DNA of 64,000 nt. Source: Streptomyces corallincola (lineage in GTDB: Bacteria > Actinomycetota > Actinomycetes > Streptomycetales > Streptomycetaceae). Shown piece after piece: positions 1 through 10,300 of the stretch (positions are counted from its first letter, which is position 1; the number at the start of each line of letters is the position of its first letter). The position numbers were made by a program, and so were the translations under genes. The stretch spans positions 56,194-120,193 of the forward strand of contig NZ_JAHRXF010000016.1 in assembly GCF_019104725.1 (NCBI RefSeq). The letters run 5' to 3'. The notes under the pieces were generated by a model that saw only the letters and a list, made by a program, of their open reading frames with translations, made no database searches and had not been told where the DNA came from.

Positions 1-1787
1 GTGGAGGCGGGGAGGATCAGACCCCGGTCGGTGCCCGCGACGATCAGGGCGAGGCGGTGGCCCTTGGGGACGACGTGGTCGCTCGTGGCCAGTTCGAGCG
101 TCGTCGTGTACGCCCGGCCGGGGACGAGGGGTTCGCCGTGGGTGAGGGAGGCGTGGTGGCCGAGGTCGGCCCAGCCCCGGCTGAACACGGTACTGCCCAC
201 GTCGGCGGTCTTCGCCGCCGTCTCCAGGAAGCAGGCGCTGTCGGCGGGGGTGCTCGCGCCCCAGCAGGTGCGGTCGGTGAGGGTGGTGATGCCCTCGCCG
301 TCGTCGGTGTAGTCGCGGATCGTGGCCGGGCCGAGGTCCACCAGGACGGCCGACAGCCGCGCGGAGGCCGTGCTCGGGGTGACGGTGACGCTCACCCGTG
401 AGGAACCGGACAGGCGCAGGTCCCCGCCGAGCGGCGGGGTGAGGAACGCGGCCTTCTCCGGGGTGGGTTCGGCGGCGTGCGCGGCCCAGTCGCTCTCGCC
501 GCGCGCGGGGTCGTCGGTGAACGTCGCGGTCCCGGTGGCCGGTCGCACGGCGAGGGTGCCGACGCCCGCCGTGCGGCCGGGGGCCGGGTGCAGGGTGGTG
601 GCCGCCGTACCGGCCGGAGGCCAGACGGCGGAGGTGGCCCACCGGTCGGGGGCCCGCTCCACGTCGGCCATCGGCTCGCGGTCGATGCCGTTGTCGTAGC
701 CGAGGAGTTCGTGGTCGAACCAGCGGTGCAGGGTGTCCACCCAGGCGCCGCGCCGGTAGTCGAAGGGGTCCACGTGCCCGGTCTGGGAGAGCCAGATCTT
801 GCGGTGGACGCCGTTCCGGGCGAGGGCGTCCCACCACTGGCCGACGTTCTTGGCGCGGACGTTGAGGTCCTGCGTGCCGTGCACCAGGAACACGCTGGCC
901 CGTACCTTCGCCGCGTCCTTGACGTAGTCCCGCTCGGTCCAGGTCGGGGTGAGGTCGCCGGTGCGCGGGGTGCCGTCGGTCAGCGCCTTGCGTACGGCGG
1001 TGCAGCGGGCGCGTGCGTCGGCGCTCTGCACGTAGTCGGAGAGCCGGTCGGGGCCGTCGTCGCGCATCTCCGCGCCCTGGGCGACGTAGTAGTCGTACCA
1101 GGCGGAGATCCCGCTGATCGGGACGATGGTGCGCAGGCCGCGCACGCCGGTGGCGGCGACGCCGTTGGCGATGGTGGCGTCCCAGCTCTTGCCGATCATG
1201 CCGGTGCGGCCGTCGCTCCAGTCGGCGCGGACGGTGGTCGTGCCGGTGCGGGAGGTGTAGGCGGTGGCGCGGCCGTTCAGCCAGTCGATGACGGCCTTGG
1301 CGGAGGTGATGTCGGAGGGGCCGCCGACGTCCACGCAGTCGTCGGAGCGGTTGGTTCCGGCCAGGTCCACGCCGACGACGGCGTAGCCGCGCGGGACGAA
1401 GAAGTTGTCGTAGAACAGGGGCAGTCGGGCGATGCGGCCCTGGTCGTCGTAGGTCTTGAGCTGGCTCTCGTTGCCGCGTCCGCAGCAGGAGTAGTACGGG
1501 CTGGCGTCCATGATCACCGGTACCCGGCGGCCCGCGCGGGCGGGTTCGGCGGGGCGGACGACGTCGGCGGCGACCCGGTCGGTGCGGCCGTCGCGGTCGA
1601 GGTCCAGGCCGGTGTCCACCCAGACCGACTCGCGCACGGCGTCGGCGTAGGAGTAGACGGGGCGGCTCTCGCGCGGGGCGGCCTGGGCGGCGGGGGCGAG
1701 GAGCCCGGCGAGCAGGGCCGCGACGGCTGCCGCGACGAACGCGGCGAGCCCGGCGGAACGCGTGCGCGTGGGGGTGCGTTTCGGCAT
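1..1787 (-). CDS. Secreted Xaa-Pro dipeptidyl-peptidase, C-terminus cut by window edge
   Basis: Serine peptidase predicted to remove X-Pro dipeptides from peptides outside the cell. About 595 N-terminal residues are visible; the stop lies beyond base 1. The ATG at 1787 opens a signal peptide: a basic stretch (MPKRTPTRTR), a long Ala/Leu/Val core and a cleavage region near PAAQA. The alpha/beta-hydrolase core follows, with nucleophile motif GKSWDA (Ser about 201) and catalytic-His motif TGHVDPFDY (His about 338). After that comes the beta-sandwich typical of the PepX C-terminal domain. The gene is divergent from the M1 peptidase, so the two extracellular peptidases may share a control region. 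Family assignment rests on motifs and domain order; substrate specificity is inferred. Confidence 0.85.
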   Translation of the reverse strand, partial: MPKRTPTRTRSAGLAAFVAAAVAALLAGLLAPAAQAAPRESRPVYSYADAVRESVWVDTGLDLDRDGRTDRVAADVVRPAEPARAGRRVPVIMDASPYYSCCGRGNESQLKTYDDQGRIARLPLFYDNFFVPRGYAVVGVDLAGTNRSDDCVDVGGPSDITSAKAVIDWLNGRATAYTSRTGTTTVRADWSDGRTGMIGKSWDATIANGVAATGVRGLRTIVPISGISAWYDYYVAQGAEMRDDGPDRLSDYVQSADARARCTAVRKALTDGTPRTGDLTPTWTERDYVKDAAKVRASVFLVHGTQDLNVRAKNVGQWWDALARNGVHRKIWLSQTGHVDPFDYRRGAWVDTLHRWFDHELLGYDNGIDREPMADVERAPDRWATSAVWPPAGTAATTLHPAPGRTAGVGTLAVRPATGTATFTDDPARGESDWAAHAAEPTPEKAAFLTPPLGGDLRLSGSSRVSVTVTPSTASARLSAVLVDLGPATIRDYTDDGEGITTLTDRTCWGASTPADSACFLETAAKTADVGSTVFSRGWADLGHHASLTHGEPLVPGRAYTTTLELATSDHVVPKGHRLALIVAGTDRGLILPAS

Positions 1788-1958
1788 GCGTGGGACGGTA
1801 CCTCCGTCAACTCCCCTGCCGTAGGAGGACTTTCGGACGGGGCGTCATATGTCGGCCGAATGGCGATCGTGTGACGGCAGGTGCCGTGGACAGGTCGAGG
1901 GGGTGCTGTGCTGAATAGGCTCCGAACCGACCTCCTGCCCCCACGACTTGGAGCTGAC

Positions 1959-3455
1959 GTGCACCGCAGAATCATCGCGCCGGGCGCACTGGCGGCGGCC
2001 TCCCTGCTGCTGGCGATCCCGGCGTCGGCCGCGAGCGGCACCCCCGGCGCGCCGGGCATCGGCGACCCCTACTACCCGGCCTACGGCAACGGCGGGTACG
2101 ACGTCTCGCACTACGACCTCCGGCTCCAGTACCAGCCGACGACGGACGAGTTGCAGGGCACCGCCACCATCCTGGCGACCGCCACCCAGGACCTGTCCCG
2201 GTTCGACCTGGACTTCCTGCTGGACGTGAGCGAGGTCCGGGTCAACGGCGCGAAGGCGTCGTTCACCACGTCCGGCGAGCACGAACTGGTCGTCACCCCG
2301 AAGACCGTGCTCGCCAAGGGCACCCCGCTGACCGTGGTCGTCCGCTACAGCGGCGTCCCGTCCTCGAAGTCGGCGTACGGCTTCACCTCCTGGCACCGCA
2401 CCCCGGACGGCGGCATCGGCGCCAACGAGCCCGAGTCGGCCTGGTGGTGGTTCCCGAGCAACGACCACCCGAGCGACAAGGCGACCTACGACGTGTCGGT
2501 GGCCGTGCCGGACGGCACCCAGGCGATCTCCAACGGGACGCTGGTGTCGAGCAGTTCGAAGCTCGGCTGGACCCGCTACAACTGGCGCCAGGACAAGCCG
2601 CAGGCGACCTACCTGGCCACCCTCGCGCTGGGCCGCTTCGACATCACCACCTCCGTCTCCGACGGCGGGGTCCCGGTGATCAACGCCTACAGCAAGGACC
2701 TGGGCGCCAACGACGGCGCGGCGCGGGCCAGCGTGGAGCGCACCGGCGAGATCGTGGACTGGCTGAGCGACTACTTCGGCCCGTACCCGTTCGGATCGGC
2801 GGGCGGTTACGTCCCGAACACCACTACCGGGTACGCGCTGGAGACGCAGACCCGCGTCTACTACAGCCCGCGCCAGTTCGCGGCCGGGTCCAACACCTCG
2901 GTGGTCGTGCACGAGCTGGCCCACCAGTGGTACGGCGACGACGTGTCCGTGAAGGACTGGAAGGACATCTGGATCAACGAGGGCTTCGCGCGGTACGCGC
3001 AGTGGCTGTGGTCCGAGCACGAGGGCGAGGGCACCGCGCGGCAGCTCGCGGACTTCACCTACGCGGCCCATCCGGCGGACGACGCGTTCTGGACGGTCGC
3101 GCCGGGTGACCCGGGCCCGGACAACCAGTTCGACATCGCCGTCTACGACCGGGGCGCCCTCGCCATCCAGGCGCTGCGCGAGAAGATCGGCGACCCGGCG
3201 TTCTTCCGGGTACTGAAGGGCTGGCCCGCCGAGCACGCCTACGGCAACGCCTCGGTGGCCGACTTCCGGACGTACGCGGAGCGGATCTCCGGCACGTCGC
3301 TCACCGCGCTGTTCGACACCTGGCTCTACCGGCCGACGAAGCCGTCCGCACCGGCCGCCCGTGCGGCGTCGATCGCGGCGCCCGGCGCGGCGGTCCCGGC
3401 CCGGCCGAAGTCGTGGAAGTCCATCCAGGCGACGAACGGCGTGCACGGACACTGA
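1959..3455 (+). CDS. Secreted M1-family zinc metallopeptidase (aminopeptidase N-like)
   Basis: Predicted exported aminopeptidase of 498 residues. The GTG at 1959 is chosen because GGAG lies 5 bases upstream and it directly opens a signal peptide (VHRRIIAPGALAAASLLLAIPASA). An in-frame start at 1881 would put 26 polar residues before the signal. The zinc site is complete: HELAH at 318-322, with the third ligand Glu341 in WINEGFARY, the HExxH-18-E spacing of family M1. It is much shorter than classical PepN (about 850 residues): the N-terminal beta domain and thermolysin-like domain are present but the large helical C-terminal domain is missing, as in other short secreted actinobacterial M1 enzymes. 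The substrate is unknown. Confidence 0.9.
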   Translation: MHRRIIAPGALAAASLLLAIPASAASGTPGAPGIGDPYYPAYGNGGYDVSHYDLRLQYQPTTDELQGTATILATATQDLSRFDLDFLLDVSEVRVNGAKASFTTSGEHELVVTPKTVLAKGTPLTVVVRYSGVPSSKSAYGFTSWHRTPDGGIGANEPESAWWWFPSNDHPSDKATYDVSVAVPDGTQAISNGTLVSSSSKLGWTRYNWRQDKPQATYLATLALGRFDITTSVSDGGVPVINAYSKDLGANDGAARASVERTGEIVDWLSDYFGPYPFGSAGGYVPNTTTGYALETQTRVYYSPRQFAAGSNTSVVVHELAHQWYGDDVSVKDWKDIWINEGFARYAQWLWSEHEGEGTARQLADFTYAAHPADDAFWTVAPGDPGPDNQFDIAVYDRGALAIQALREKIGDPAFFRVLKGWPAEHAYGNASVADFRTYAERISGTSLTALFDTWLYRPTKPSAPAARAASIAAPGAAVPARPKSWKSIQATNGVHGH

Positions 3456-3467
3456 GCCGCCGGGGCG

Positions 3468-3497
3468 GCGCGGTGCCCCGCTCACGGGGCACCGCGC
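3468..3497. terminator. 12-bp stem hairpin after M1 peptidase
   Basis: Perfect 12-bp inverted repeat, GCGCGGTGCCCC at 3468-3479 and its complement at 3486-3497, with a 6-base loop, 12 bases after the M1 stop codon. There is no U-tract, which is normal in Streptomyces. Confidence 0.7.
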
Positions 3498-3510
3498 GGG
3501 CCGGGACGTG

Positions 3511-3557
3511 CGGCGCCCGGCTCCCGCGGCCGTTGGTGGCCCGGGAGCCGGGCGCCG
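3511..3557. terminator. 16-bp stem hairpin between convergent genes
   Basis: Perfect 16-bp inverted repeat (3511-3526 with 3542-3557, 15-base loop), starting 10 bases beyond the end of the amino acid permease gene on the opposite strand. With the 3468-3497 hairpin it forms a bidirectional terminator between converging transcripts. Confidence 0.7.
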
Positions 3558-3567
3558 GGCGCTCCGC

Positions 3568-5049
3568 CTAGCGGGGCAGGCCCTCGGGCCGCTGTTCCGC
3601 GTTCGCGGTGACCCGGCGGCGGACGCCGAACCAGCCCGCGACCAGCAGGACGGCGATGACGGGGATCAGCAGCAGGGTCTCGCGGCCGACCTGGGCGTCG
3701 TCCCACATCATGCCGAGGCAGGCGACCAGGAAGACGATGGTCACGATCTCGGTGACGGGGCTGAACGGCAGCCGGAAGCGGGGCCGGGTGACCTGCCCGG
3801 CGCGGGCGCGGCGGACGAAGACGAGGTGGCAGACCATGATGATGATCCAGGTGCTGACCACGCCGAGGGAGGCGACGTTCAGCACGATCTCGAACGCCTG
3901 GCTCGGCATGAGGTAGTTGAGCACCACGCCGATCACACAGACCGCGCAGGTCAGCAGGATGCCGCCGTAGGGGACCTGGCTGCGGTTCATCCGGGCGGTG
4001 AACTTCGGCGCGGAACCGGCGGACGCCATCGAGCGCAGGATGCGGCCCGTGGAGTACAGGCCCGAGTTCAGCGAGGACATGGCGGCGGTGAGCACCACGA
4101 GGTTCATCACGTCACCGGCGGCCGGGATACCGATCTTGGACAGCACGGTGACGAACGGGCTCTGGTCGGCGGAGTAGACGGAGCCGGGCAGCAGCAGCGC
4201 GAGCAGCACCACCGAGCCGACGTAGAACAGACCGACGCGCCACATGATCGAGTTGACGGCGCGCGGCACCACCTTGTGCGGCTCGGCGGTCTCACCGGCG
4301 GCGACGCCGACGAGTTCCAGCGCCGCGTAGGCGAAGATCACGCCCTGCATGACGAGGACGACGGGCAGCACTCCGTGGGGCAGGATGCCGCCGTGTTGGC
4401 TGATCACGCTCAGGCCGGGCGTGTGGCCGTCCACCTGGTGGTGGGTGGCCAGCAGGACGATGCCGATGATCATGAAGGCGACGAGGGTGGTGACCTTGAC
4501 GATGGAGAACCAGAACTCCATCTCGCCGAAGATCTTCACGGAGATCAGGTTCACGGTGAGCACCACGGCGAGGGCGATCAGCGCCATCACCCACTGGGGC
4601 ACCGAGGTGAACATGGACCAGTAGTGCGTGTAGAGCGCGATCGCGGTGATGTCCGCGATGCCGGTCGTGGACCAGTTGAGGAAGTACATCCAGCCCGCGA
4701 CATAGGCGCCCTTCTCCCCGAGGAACTCGCGCGCGTACGACACGAACGAGCCCGAGGACGGGCGGTAGAGCACCAGCTCGCCCAGCGCCCGCACCACGAA
4801 GAAGGCGAAGACGCCGCAGACGAGGTAGGCGATGGCGAGCGCCGGTCCGGCGGTGTGCAGTCGGCCACCGGCGCCCAGGAAGAGTCCGGTGCCGATCGCG
4901 CCGCCGATGGCGATCATGTTGACGTGGCGGGCCTTGAGGTCCTTGCTGTAACCGGCGTCGCCCGCGTCCGCGGGTGCGGCCCGCTCCGCCCCCTGACGGA
5001 CATCGGCCTGTGCCGGTTCCACGGCTTCCTTGTTCACGGGTGGCTCCAC
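3568..5049 (-). CDS. Amino acid permease, L-asparagine permease (AnsP)-like
   Basis: Integral membrane transporter of the APC superfamily, 493 residues, with about 12 hydrophobic segments and cytoplasmic tails. The first transmembrane segment carries the family signature [17 protein letters not shown]. The conserved block [20 protein letters not shown] follows, which is the pattern I know from AnsP/GabP-type amino acid:proton symporters, closest to asparagine permeases. The substrate is inferred from these motifs only. The gene stands alone on the minus strand; its 3' end faces the M1 peptidase across two strong hairpins. The polar N-terminal tail of about 40 residues is long but ordinary for the family. 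There is no asparaginase gene nearby to support the substrate call. Confidence 0.85.
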   Translation of the reverse strand: MEPPVNKEAVEPAQADVRQGAERAAPADAGDAGYSKDLKARHVNMIAIGGAIGTGLFLGAGGRLHTAGPALAIAYLVCGVFAFFVVRALGELVLYRPSSGSFVSYAREFLGEKGAYVAGWMYFLNWSTTGIADITAIALYTHYWSMFTSVPQWVMALIALAVVLTVNLISVKIFGEMEFWFSIVKVTTLVAFMIIGIVLLATHHQVDGHTPGLSVISQHGGILPHGVLPVVLVMQGVIFAYAALELVGVAAGETAEPHKVVPRAVNSIMWRVGLFYVGSVVLLALLLPGSVYSADQSPFVTVLSKIGIPAAGDVMNLVVLTAAMSSLNSGLYSTGRILRSMASAGSAPKFTARMNRSQVPYGGILLTCAVCVIGVVLNYLMPSQAFEIVLNVASLGVVSTWIIIMVCHLVFVRRARAGQVTRPRFRLPFSPVTEIVTIVFLVACLGMMWDDAQVGRETLLLIPVIAVLLVAGWFGVRRRVTANAEQRPEGLPR

Positions 5050-5205
5050 TCCCTGCTGCGCGCGGATCCGGGGCCCCGCGTTCGTACGGTTCGGCCCGCA
5101 CCACCCGGTGTTCTCGCGGTACGGACCAAGCCAGCAGCTTCCCAGAGGAGCGCCGGATACACGGTGGTCCGCATCACACAGCGTGACTTCTCACACGATC
5201 CATGC

Positions 5206-5233
5206 CGTATACACACACCGTCTGCCTCGTAAA
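5206..5233 (-). promoter_or_regulatory. Possible permease promoter
   Basis: On the minus strand, TTTACG (5233-5228) and TATACG (5211-5206) are separated by 16 bases in a locally AT-rich patch. The match to HrdB-type -35/-10 elements is only moderate. Confidence 0.35.
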
Positions 5234-5314
5234 ACCGTTCCGCACGGTCCGACGGGGAGGTCGCGGAGCGTGACGCCCGGAGAGCGGCCGTCGCGTCGGC
5301 GGGCACGCGCGGAA

Positions 5315-5350
5315 GCGGGCCCGGAGAGGGTTCGGCCTCTCCGGGCCCGC
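5315..5350. terminator. Terminator of the fad operon
   Basis: Perfect 15-bp inverted repeat (5315-5329 with 5336-5350) with a 6-base loop, 43 bases past the stop codon of the FadB-like gene. It is one of the strongest hairpins in the window. Confidence 0.75.
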
Positions 5351-5392
5351 CAGGTTCCGGGCCGCCGCGTCGGCCCGGTCGGTGCTACGGCC

Positions 5393-7576
5393 TCACGCGC
5401 GGGGCGCCCCGCCGAACCGCTCGCCCTTCTCCGCCTTCTCCACCAGCAGCGCGGGCGGGGTGAACCGCTCGCCGTACGCCTCGGCCAGCTCCCGGGCGCG
5501 GGCCACGAAGCCGGGCAGGCCGCCCGCGTAGCCGTCGATGTACTGAAGGACACCGCCGGTCCAGCCGGGGAAGCCGATGCCGAGGATCGAGCCGATGTTG
5601 GCGTCCGGGACGGAGGTCAGCACGCCCTCCTCCAGCAGCCGTACGGTGTCCAGCGCCTCCGCGAACAGCATGCGCTCCTGCATGTCGCGGAACGGCAGGG
5701 TGCGGCCGGGGCGGGTGAAGTGCTCGCGCAGGCCCGGCCAGAGCGCCCCCCGCCTGCCGCTGTCGTCGTAGTCGTAGAACCCGGCGCCGCCGCTGCGGCC
5801 GGGGCGGCCGAACTCGTCCACCATGCGCTCGATGAGCGCGTCGGCGGGGTGCGGGGTCCAGGTGCCGCCCGCCTCCTCGACGGCCCGGCGGGACTCCGCG
5901 CGGATCTTCCGGGGCAGGGTCAGGGTCAGCTCGTCCACCAGGGAGAGCACCTTGGCCGGGTATCCGGCCTGGGCGGCGGCCTGCTCGACGGAGGCGGGCT
6001 CGACGCCCTCGGCGACCATCGCCACGCCCTCGTTGATGAAGTGGCCGATCACCCGGGAGGTGAAGAAGCCGCGCGAGTCGTTGACGACGATGGGCGTCTT
6101 GTTGATCTGCCGGACCAGGTCGAACGCGCGGGCCAGCGCCTCGTCGCCGGTGCGGTCGCCCTTGATGATCTCCACCAGCGGCATCTTGTCCACGGGCGAG
6201 AAGAAGTGCAGGCCGATGAAGTCGTCCTGCCGTGCCACGCCCTCCGCGAGCGCGGTGATGGGCAGCGTGGAGGTGTTGGAGCAGAGCAGCGCGTCGGGGG
6301 CGACGACGGACTCGATCTCCTGGAACACCTTGTGCTTGAGCGCGGTGTCCTCGAAGACGGCCTCGATCACCGCGTCGCAGCCCGCGAGGTCGCCCGTCTC
6401 GGCGGTCGGGGTGATCCGGGCGAGCAGCGCGTCGGCCTTCTCCTGGCTGGTGCGGCCCTTGGCGACGGCCTTGGCGCACAGCTTCTCCGAGTAGCCCTTG
6501 CCCCGGGCCGCCGCCTCGGCGGTGACGTCCTTGAGGACGACGTCGATCCCGGCGCGGGCGCAGGAGTAGGCGATGCCCGCGCCCATCATCCCGGCGCCGA
6601 GGACGGCCACCTTGCGGACCGGGCGGGGTTCGACTCCCCGGGGGCGGCTGGCACCGGAATTGACGGCCTGGAGGTCGAAGAAGAACGCCTGGATCATGTT
6701 CTTGGCGGTCTGCCCGGCGGCCAGCTCCACGAAGTAGCGGGCCTCGATGACCTGCGCGGTCTCGAAGTCCACCTGGGCGCCCTCGACGGCGGCGGCGAGG
6801 ATACGCGCCGGGGCCGGGTAGGGGGCGCCGCCGGTCTGCTTGCGCAGGGTGGCCGGGAACGCGGGCAGGTTGGCGGCGAACCTGGGGTTGGCCGGGGTGC
6901 CGCCGGGGATGCGGTGGCCGGGCACGTCCCAGGGCTGCGCGGAGTCGGGGTGGGTGTCGATGAACGCCCGCGCCTTGGCGAGGAGTTCCTCGGGGGTGGC
7001 GGCCACCTCGTGGACCAGGCCGTTCTCCTGGGCGCGGCGCGCGTTGTACTGGGTGCCCTGGAGCAGCACCTTCAGCAGCGCGTCGGTGATGCCGAGCAGC
7101 CGTACGGTGCGGGCGACACCGCCGCCGCCGGGCAGCAGGCCGAGGGTGACCTCGGGGCAGCCGATCCTGGTGCCGGGGGTGTCGAGGGCGATCCGGTGGT
7201 GGCAGGCGAGGGCGAGTTCGAAACCGCCGCCGAGGGCCGCGCCGTTGATCGCGGCGACGACCGGCCTGCCGAGGGTCTCGATGCGGCGCAGGTCACGCTT
7301 GAGGGCCAGCCCGCCGTCGAACAGTTCCTGGGCGGTCTCCGGGGTGACCTTGATCAGGTCGCGCAGGTCGCCGCCCGCGAAAAAGGTCTTCTTGGCGGAG
7401 GTGACGATGACGCCCCGCACGGAGTCCTTCTCGGCCTCCAGCCGGTCGGCGGTGGCGGCGAGCGAGGCGCGGAACGCCGCGTTCATGGTGTTGGCGGACT
7501 GGTCGGGGTCGTCCAGGACGAGGGTGACGATCCCGGTGTCGTCCTGCTCCCAGCGGATGGTGGTGCTCTCGGTCAT
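5393..7576 (-). CDS. fadB: FadB/FadJ-like enoyl-CoA hydratase / 3-hydroxyacyl-CoA dehydrogenase
   Basis: Multifunctional beta-oxidation protein of 727 residues. The N-terminal ~190 residues form a crotonase domain: [19 protein letters not shown] supplies the oxyanion-hole Gly segment and [15 protein letters not shown] the second catalytic region. The dehydrogenase follows with an NAD-binding [12 protein letters not shown] near residues 325-335, SNTSTLPI and [17 protein letters not shown], then the C-terminal 3HCDH helices ([13 protein letters not shown] onward). It hydrates 2-enoyl-CoA and oxidises the 3-hydroxyacyl-CoA product. It is last in the operon after the thiolase, 42 bases downstream, so the two very likely form one beta-oxidation complex. 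Start ATG at 7576. Confidence 0.93.
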   Translation of the reverse strand: MTESTTIRWEQDDTGIVTLVLDDPDQSANTMNAAFRASLAATADRLEAEKDSVRGVIVTSAKKTFFAGGDLRDLIKVTPETAQELFDGGLALKRDLRRIETLGRPVVAAINGAALGGGFELALACHHRIALDTPGTRIGCPEVTLGLLPGGGGVARTVRLLGITDALLKVLLQGTQYNARRAQENGLVHEVAATPEELLAKARAFIDTHPDSAQPWDVPGHRIPGGTPANPRFAANLPAFPATLRKQTGGAPYPAPARILAAAVEGAQVDFETAQVIEARYFVELAAGQTAKNMIQAFFFDLQAVNSGASRPRGVEPRPVRKVAVLGAGMMGAGIAYSCARAGIDVVLKDVTAEAAARGKGYSEKLCAKAVAKGRTSQEKADALLARITPTAETGDLAGCDAVIEAVFEDTALKHKVFQEIESVVAPDALLCSNTSTLPITALAEGVARQDDFIGLHFFSPVDKMPLVEIIKGDRTGDEALARAFDLVRQINKTPIVVNDSRGFFTSRVIGHFINEGVAMVAEGVEPASVEQAAAQAGYPAKVLSLVDELTLTLPRKIRAESRRAVEEAGGTWTPHPADALIERMVDEFGRPGRSGGAGFYDYDDSGRRGALWPGLREHFTRPGRTLPFRDMQERMLFAEALDTVRLLEEGVLTSVPDANIGSILGIGFPGWTGGVLQYIDGYAGGLPGFVARARELAEAYGERFTPPALLVEKAEKGERFGGAPRA

Positions 7577-7618
7577 GACAGCCGTCTTTCGTGAGGTCTC
7601 GGGGTGCCGCGGGGAGGG

Positions 7619-8833
7619 TCAGACGCGCTCGACGACGGTGGCGATGCCCATGCCGCCGCCGACGCACAGGGTGGCCAGGCCGTACCGCTTGTCCTGCCGC
7701 TCCAGCTCGTCCACCAGGGTGCCCAGGATGATCGCGCCGGTGGCGCCGAGCGGGTGGCCGAGCGCGATGGCACCGCCGTTGACGTTGACCTTGTCCAGGC
7801 TCAGGCCCATGTCCTTGACGAAGCGGAGCACGACGGCGGCGAACGCCTCGTTGATCTCGACCAGGTCGATGTCGTCGATGGTCAGCCCCGCCTTGGCGAG
7901 CGCCTTGCGGCTGGCGGGGGCGGGACCGGTGAGCATGATGGTCGGCTCGCTGCCGGAGACGGCCGCCGAGACGATCCGGGCGCGGGGGGTGAGGCCGTGG
8001 CGCTCCCCGACCTCGCGGGAGCCGATGGCGACGAGCGAGGCGCCGTCCACGATGCCGGAGGAGTTGCCCGCGTGGTGGACGTGGTCGATCTTCTCCACCC
8101 AGTGGTACTTCTGCAGCGCGACCGCGTCGAAGCCGCCCAGCTCGCCGATGTCCGCGAACGACGGCTTCAGCCGGGCGAGGGAGTCGGCGGTGGTGCCGGG
8201 GCGCAGGTGCTCGTCGTGGTCGAGGACGGTCAGTCCGGCGCGGTCCCTCACCGGGACCACGGAACGGTCGAAGCGGCCTTCCTTCCAGGCGGTCGCGGCC
8301 CGCTCCTGGGACAGCGCCGCGTACTCGTCCACGTCCCGGCGGGAGAAGCCCTCGATGGTGGCGATCAGGTCGGCGCCGATGCCCTGCGGTACGAAGTTCA
8401 CCGCGAGGTTGGTCATCGGGTCGTTGAACCAGGCGCCGCCGTCGGACGCCATCGGCACCCGTGACATCGACTCCACGCCGCCCGCGAGGACCAGATCCTC
8501 CCAGCCCGAACGGACCTTCGCCGCCGCCATGTTGACGGCTTCGAGACCCGAGGCGCAGAAGCGGTTCTCCTGCACACCGGCGACCGTGTCGGGCAGTCCG
8601 GCGGCGACGGCCGCGATCCGCGCGATGTCGGAGCCCTGGTCGCCGACCGGGCCGACGACGCCGAGCACGATGTCGTCCACGGCGGCCGGGTCGAGGTCGG
8701 GGAAGCGGTCACGGATCTCGTGGATCAGGCCGACGACGAGGTCCACGGGCTTGGTGCCGTGCAGGGCACCGTTCGCCTTGCCGCGTCCGCGCGGGGTGCG
8801 GATCGCGTCGTACACGTACGCTTCGGTGGTCAC
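7619..8833 (-). CDS. fadA: Acetyl-CoA acetyltransferase / 3-ketoacyl-CoA thiolase
   Basis: Thiolase of 404 residues that cleaves 3-ketoacyl-CoA to acetyl-CoA plus a shortened acyl-CoA, the last step of beta-oxidation. The nucleophilic Cys93 lies in [13 protein letters not shown]; the C-terminal active-site motifs are [15 protein letters not shown] and LCVGGGMG. The start is GTG at 8833 ([18 protein letters not shown]), preceded by AAAGG and overlapping the stop of the upstream acyl-CoA racemase gene by four bases (GTGA), which implies translational coupling. An upstream extension of the frame has coding sequence of the racemase on it and is not real. The FadB-like gene follows 42 bases later. 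Confidence 0.95.
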   Translation of the reverse strand: MTTEAYVYDAIRTPRGRGKANGALHGTKPVDLVVGLIHEIRDRFPDLDPAAVDDIVLGVVGPVGDQGSDIARIAAVAAGLPDTVAGVQENRFCASGLEAVNMAAAKVRSGWEDLVLAGGVESMSRVPMASDGGAWFNDPMTNLAVNFVPQGIGADLIATIEGFSRRDVDEYAALSQERAATAWKEGRFDRSVVPVRDRAGLTVLDHDEHLRPGTTADSLARLKPSFADIGELGGFDAVALQKYHWVEKIDHVHHAGNSSGIVDGASLVAIGSREVGERHGLTPRARIVSAAVSGSEPTIMLTGPAPASRKALAKAGLTIDDIDLVEINEAFAAVVLRFVKDMGLSLDKVNVNGGAIALGHPLGATGAIILGTLVDELERQDKRYGLATLCVGGGMGIATVVERV

Positions 8834-10080
8834 TGTGTGCCTTTCGGGGTGGTTCGCGGGTGCGCGGAGGCGGATGGGGTCGGGGGTGCGGGGAGCAGGG
8901 CGGGTACGTCCCAGTCGCGGGCGACCTCCCCGGTGTGCGCGCCGGGCAGCGCGGGGCCGGTACGGACGGCGGTCGGGGTGGCAGAGAAGCGCGGGGCGGG
9001 GGCGGGCTGGGTGAGACCGGCGTGCTCGGTGAAGGTGGCACGGGCGGCCAGTTGCGGGTGGTCCGGGGCCTCGCGCAGCGTGAGCACAGGGGCGACACAG
9101 GCGTCCGAGCCGTCGAAGCGGGCCGTCCACTCCGCGCGGGTACGGGACTTGAAGCGGGCGGCGACCCGGTCGCGCAGGTCGTCCCAGCGGGCCGGGTCGG
9201 CGTGCGCGGACTCCAGGCCGTCCAGCTCCAGCAGACGCAGGAACTCGGCGTAGAAGGCGGGTTCGAGCGCGCCCACCGCCATGTGCCGACCGTCGGCCGT
9301 CTCGTACGTGCCGTAGTAGGGGCAGCCGCCGTCCAGCAGGTTGGCGCCGCGCCGGTCCTGCCAGGCACCGGCGGCGAGCATGCCGTGGATCATCGACGTG
9401 AGATGCGCGGTGCCGTCCACCACGGCCGCGTCCACCACCTGGCCGGTGCCGGTGGCGCGGGCGTGGTGCAGGGCGGCGAGCACGCCGACGACGAGGTAGA
9501 GGGAGCCGCCCGCGTAGTCCCCGAGCAGGTTGGCGGGGACGGCGGGCGGGCGGCCGGGGTCACCGATCATGCCGAGCGCGCCGGTGACGGCGATGTACGA
9601 CACGTCGTGCCCGGCGCGCGGGGCGAGCGGGCCGTCCTGCCCCCAGCCGGTCATCCTGCCGTACACCAGACGGGGGTTGCGGGCGTGGCAGGCGCCGGGG
9701 CCGACGCCGAGCCGTTCCGCGACGCCCGGCCGGAACCCCTCGATCAGCACGTCGGCCCGCGCGGCGAGGTCCAGCACCCGGGCGGGGCCGTCGGGGGCCT
9801 TGAGGTCCAGGACCACGGAGCGCTTGTTCCGGTTGGTCACGTCACGGGCTGGGTCGATGCCGAGCCCCGGCCCGCCCGGCCGCTCCACCCGCACCACGTC
9901 GGCCCCGAGATCCCCGAGCAGCATGGCGGCGAAGGGGCCGGGGCCGATACCGGCGAGTTCCAGGACGCGGACTCCGGCGAGGGGGCCGGGGGAAGCGGGC
10001 GCCGCATGGGACGGCCCGGAGGCGCCGGGGGTGGGGTCGGGCACGCTCGTGGTGCCGGTCGGCGTCCCTGCCGTCGTCAT
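8830..10080 (-). CDS. Alpha-methylacyl-CoA racemase / family III CoA-transferase
   Basis: Protein of 416 residues of the CaiB/BaiF (family III) group. Conserved blocks include [44 protein letters not shown] and [18 protein letters not shown]. The last block, with its RAGHD, is typical of alpha-methylacyl-CoA racemases (AMACR/Mcr), which interconvert 2R- and 2S-methyl acyl-CoAs so branched chains can enter beta-oxidation. The position as first gene of a fad operon supports that role over a plain CoA transferase. Start ATG 10080 is preceded by GGGAG 8 bases upstream; the first ~30 residues are a low-complexity Pro/Thr/Ser extension, so a later start cannot be excluded. It overlaps the thiolase start by 4 bases. 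Confidence 0.88.
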   Translation of the reverse strand: MTTAGTPTGTTSVPDPTPGASGPSHAAPASPGPLAGVRVLELAGIGPGPFAAMLLGDLGADVVRVERPGGPGLGIDPARDVTNRNKRSVVLDLKAPDGPARVLDLAARADVLIEGFRPGVAERLGVGPGACHARNPRLVYGRMTGWGQDGPLAPRAGHDVSYIAVTGALGMIGDPGRPPAVPANLLGDYAGGSLYLVVGVLAALHHARATGTGQVVDAAVVDGTAHLTSMIHGMLAAGAWQDRRGANLLDGGCPYYGTYETADGRHMAVGALEPAFYAEFLRLLELDGLESAHADPARWDDLRDRVAARFKSRTRAEWTARFDGSDACVAPVLTLREAPDHPQLAARATFTEHAGLTQPAPAPRFSATPTAVRTGPALPGAHTGEVARDWDVPALLPAPPTPSASAHPRTTPKGTQ

Positions 10081-10163
10081 GATGCCGTCTCCCGCCGCGC
10101 TGTCGTCCGGCCCCGTCGCTGTCCCACCCGTGATGCTAGGAACCCGCCCCACCGGGCACAAGG

Positions 10164-10188
10164 GGTGAACGAGCGAGCGCTTAGTCAC
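10164..10188. promoter_or_regulatory. Possible TetR-type operator between divergent lipid genes
   Basis: The 220-base divergent region holds GAACGAGCGAGCGCTTAGTC, whose core AGCGAGCGCT is an imperfect palindrome with AGCG/CGCT arms. Similar boxes precede actinobacterial beta-oxidation genes controlled by TetR repressors; no such regulator is encoded here. Pattern-based only. Confidence 0.3.
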
Positions 10189-10300
10189 CCCGCACGGTAC
10201 CGGGCACCGCGCCGGACGCGCGTACCCGCGCGGTGCCGGGCGGAACGTACGGTGTGACGCGCGCGGGTGCCGTGCGTACGGCGCGAGACGGAGGGGTGCC

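Larger units (their letters stand above)
5050..5392. other. Intergenic region between permease and fad operon
   Basis: 343 bases without a credible gene. It contains a strong terminator for the fad operon (5315-5350) and, nearer the permease, an AT-richer stretch with a plausible minus-strand promoter (about 5206-5233). That would leave an untranslated leader of about 150 bases before the permease, with no further structure I can defend. Confidence 0.6.

Noticed and set aside
1845..3485. 546-codon open frame on the minus strand across the M1 peptidase gene
   Set aside because: It is an antisense shadow caused by high GC at third positions; the plus-strand frame has HExxH, a signal peptide and a ribosome site, while this one is Arg/Gly/Val-rich without motifs.
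5030..7594. 854-codon open frame on the plus strand over the fad operon
   Set aside because: Composition is low-complexity Gly/Ala/Arg/Val and it lies opposite an unmistakable FadB-like gene.
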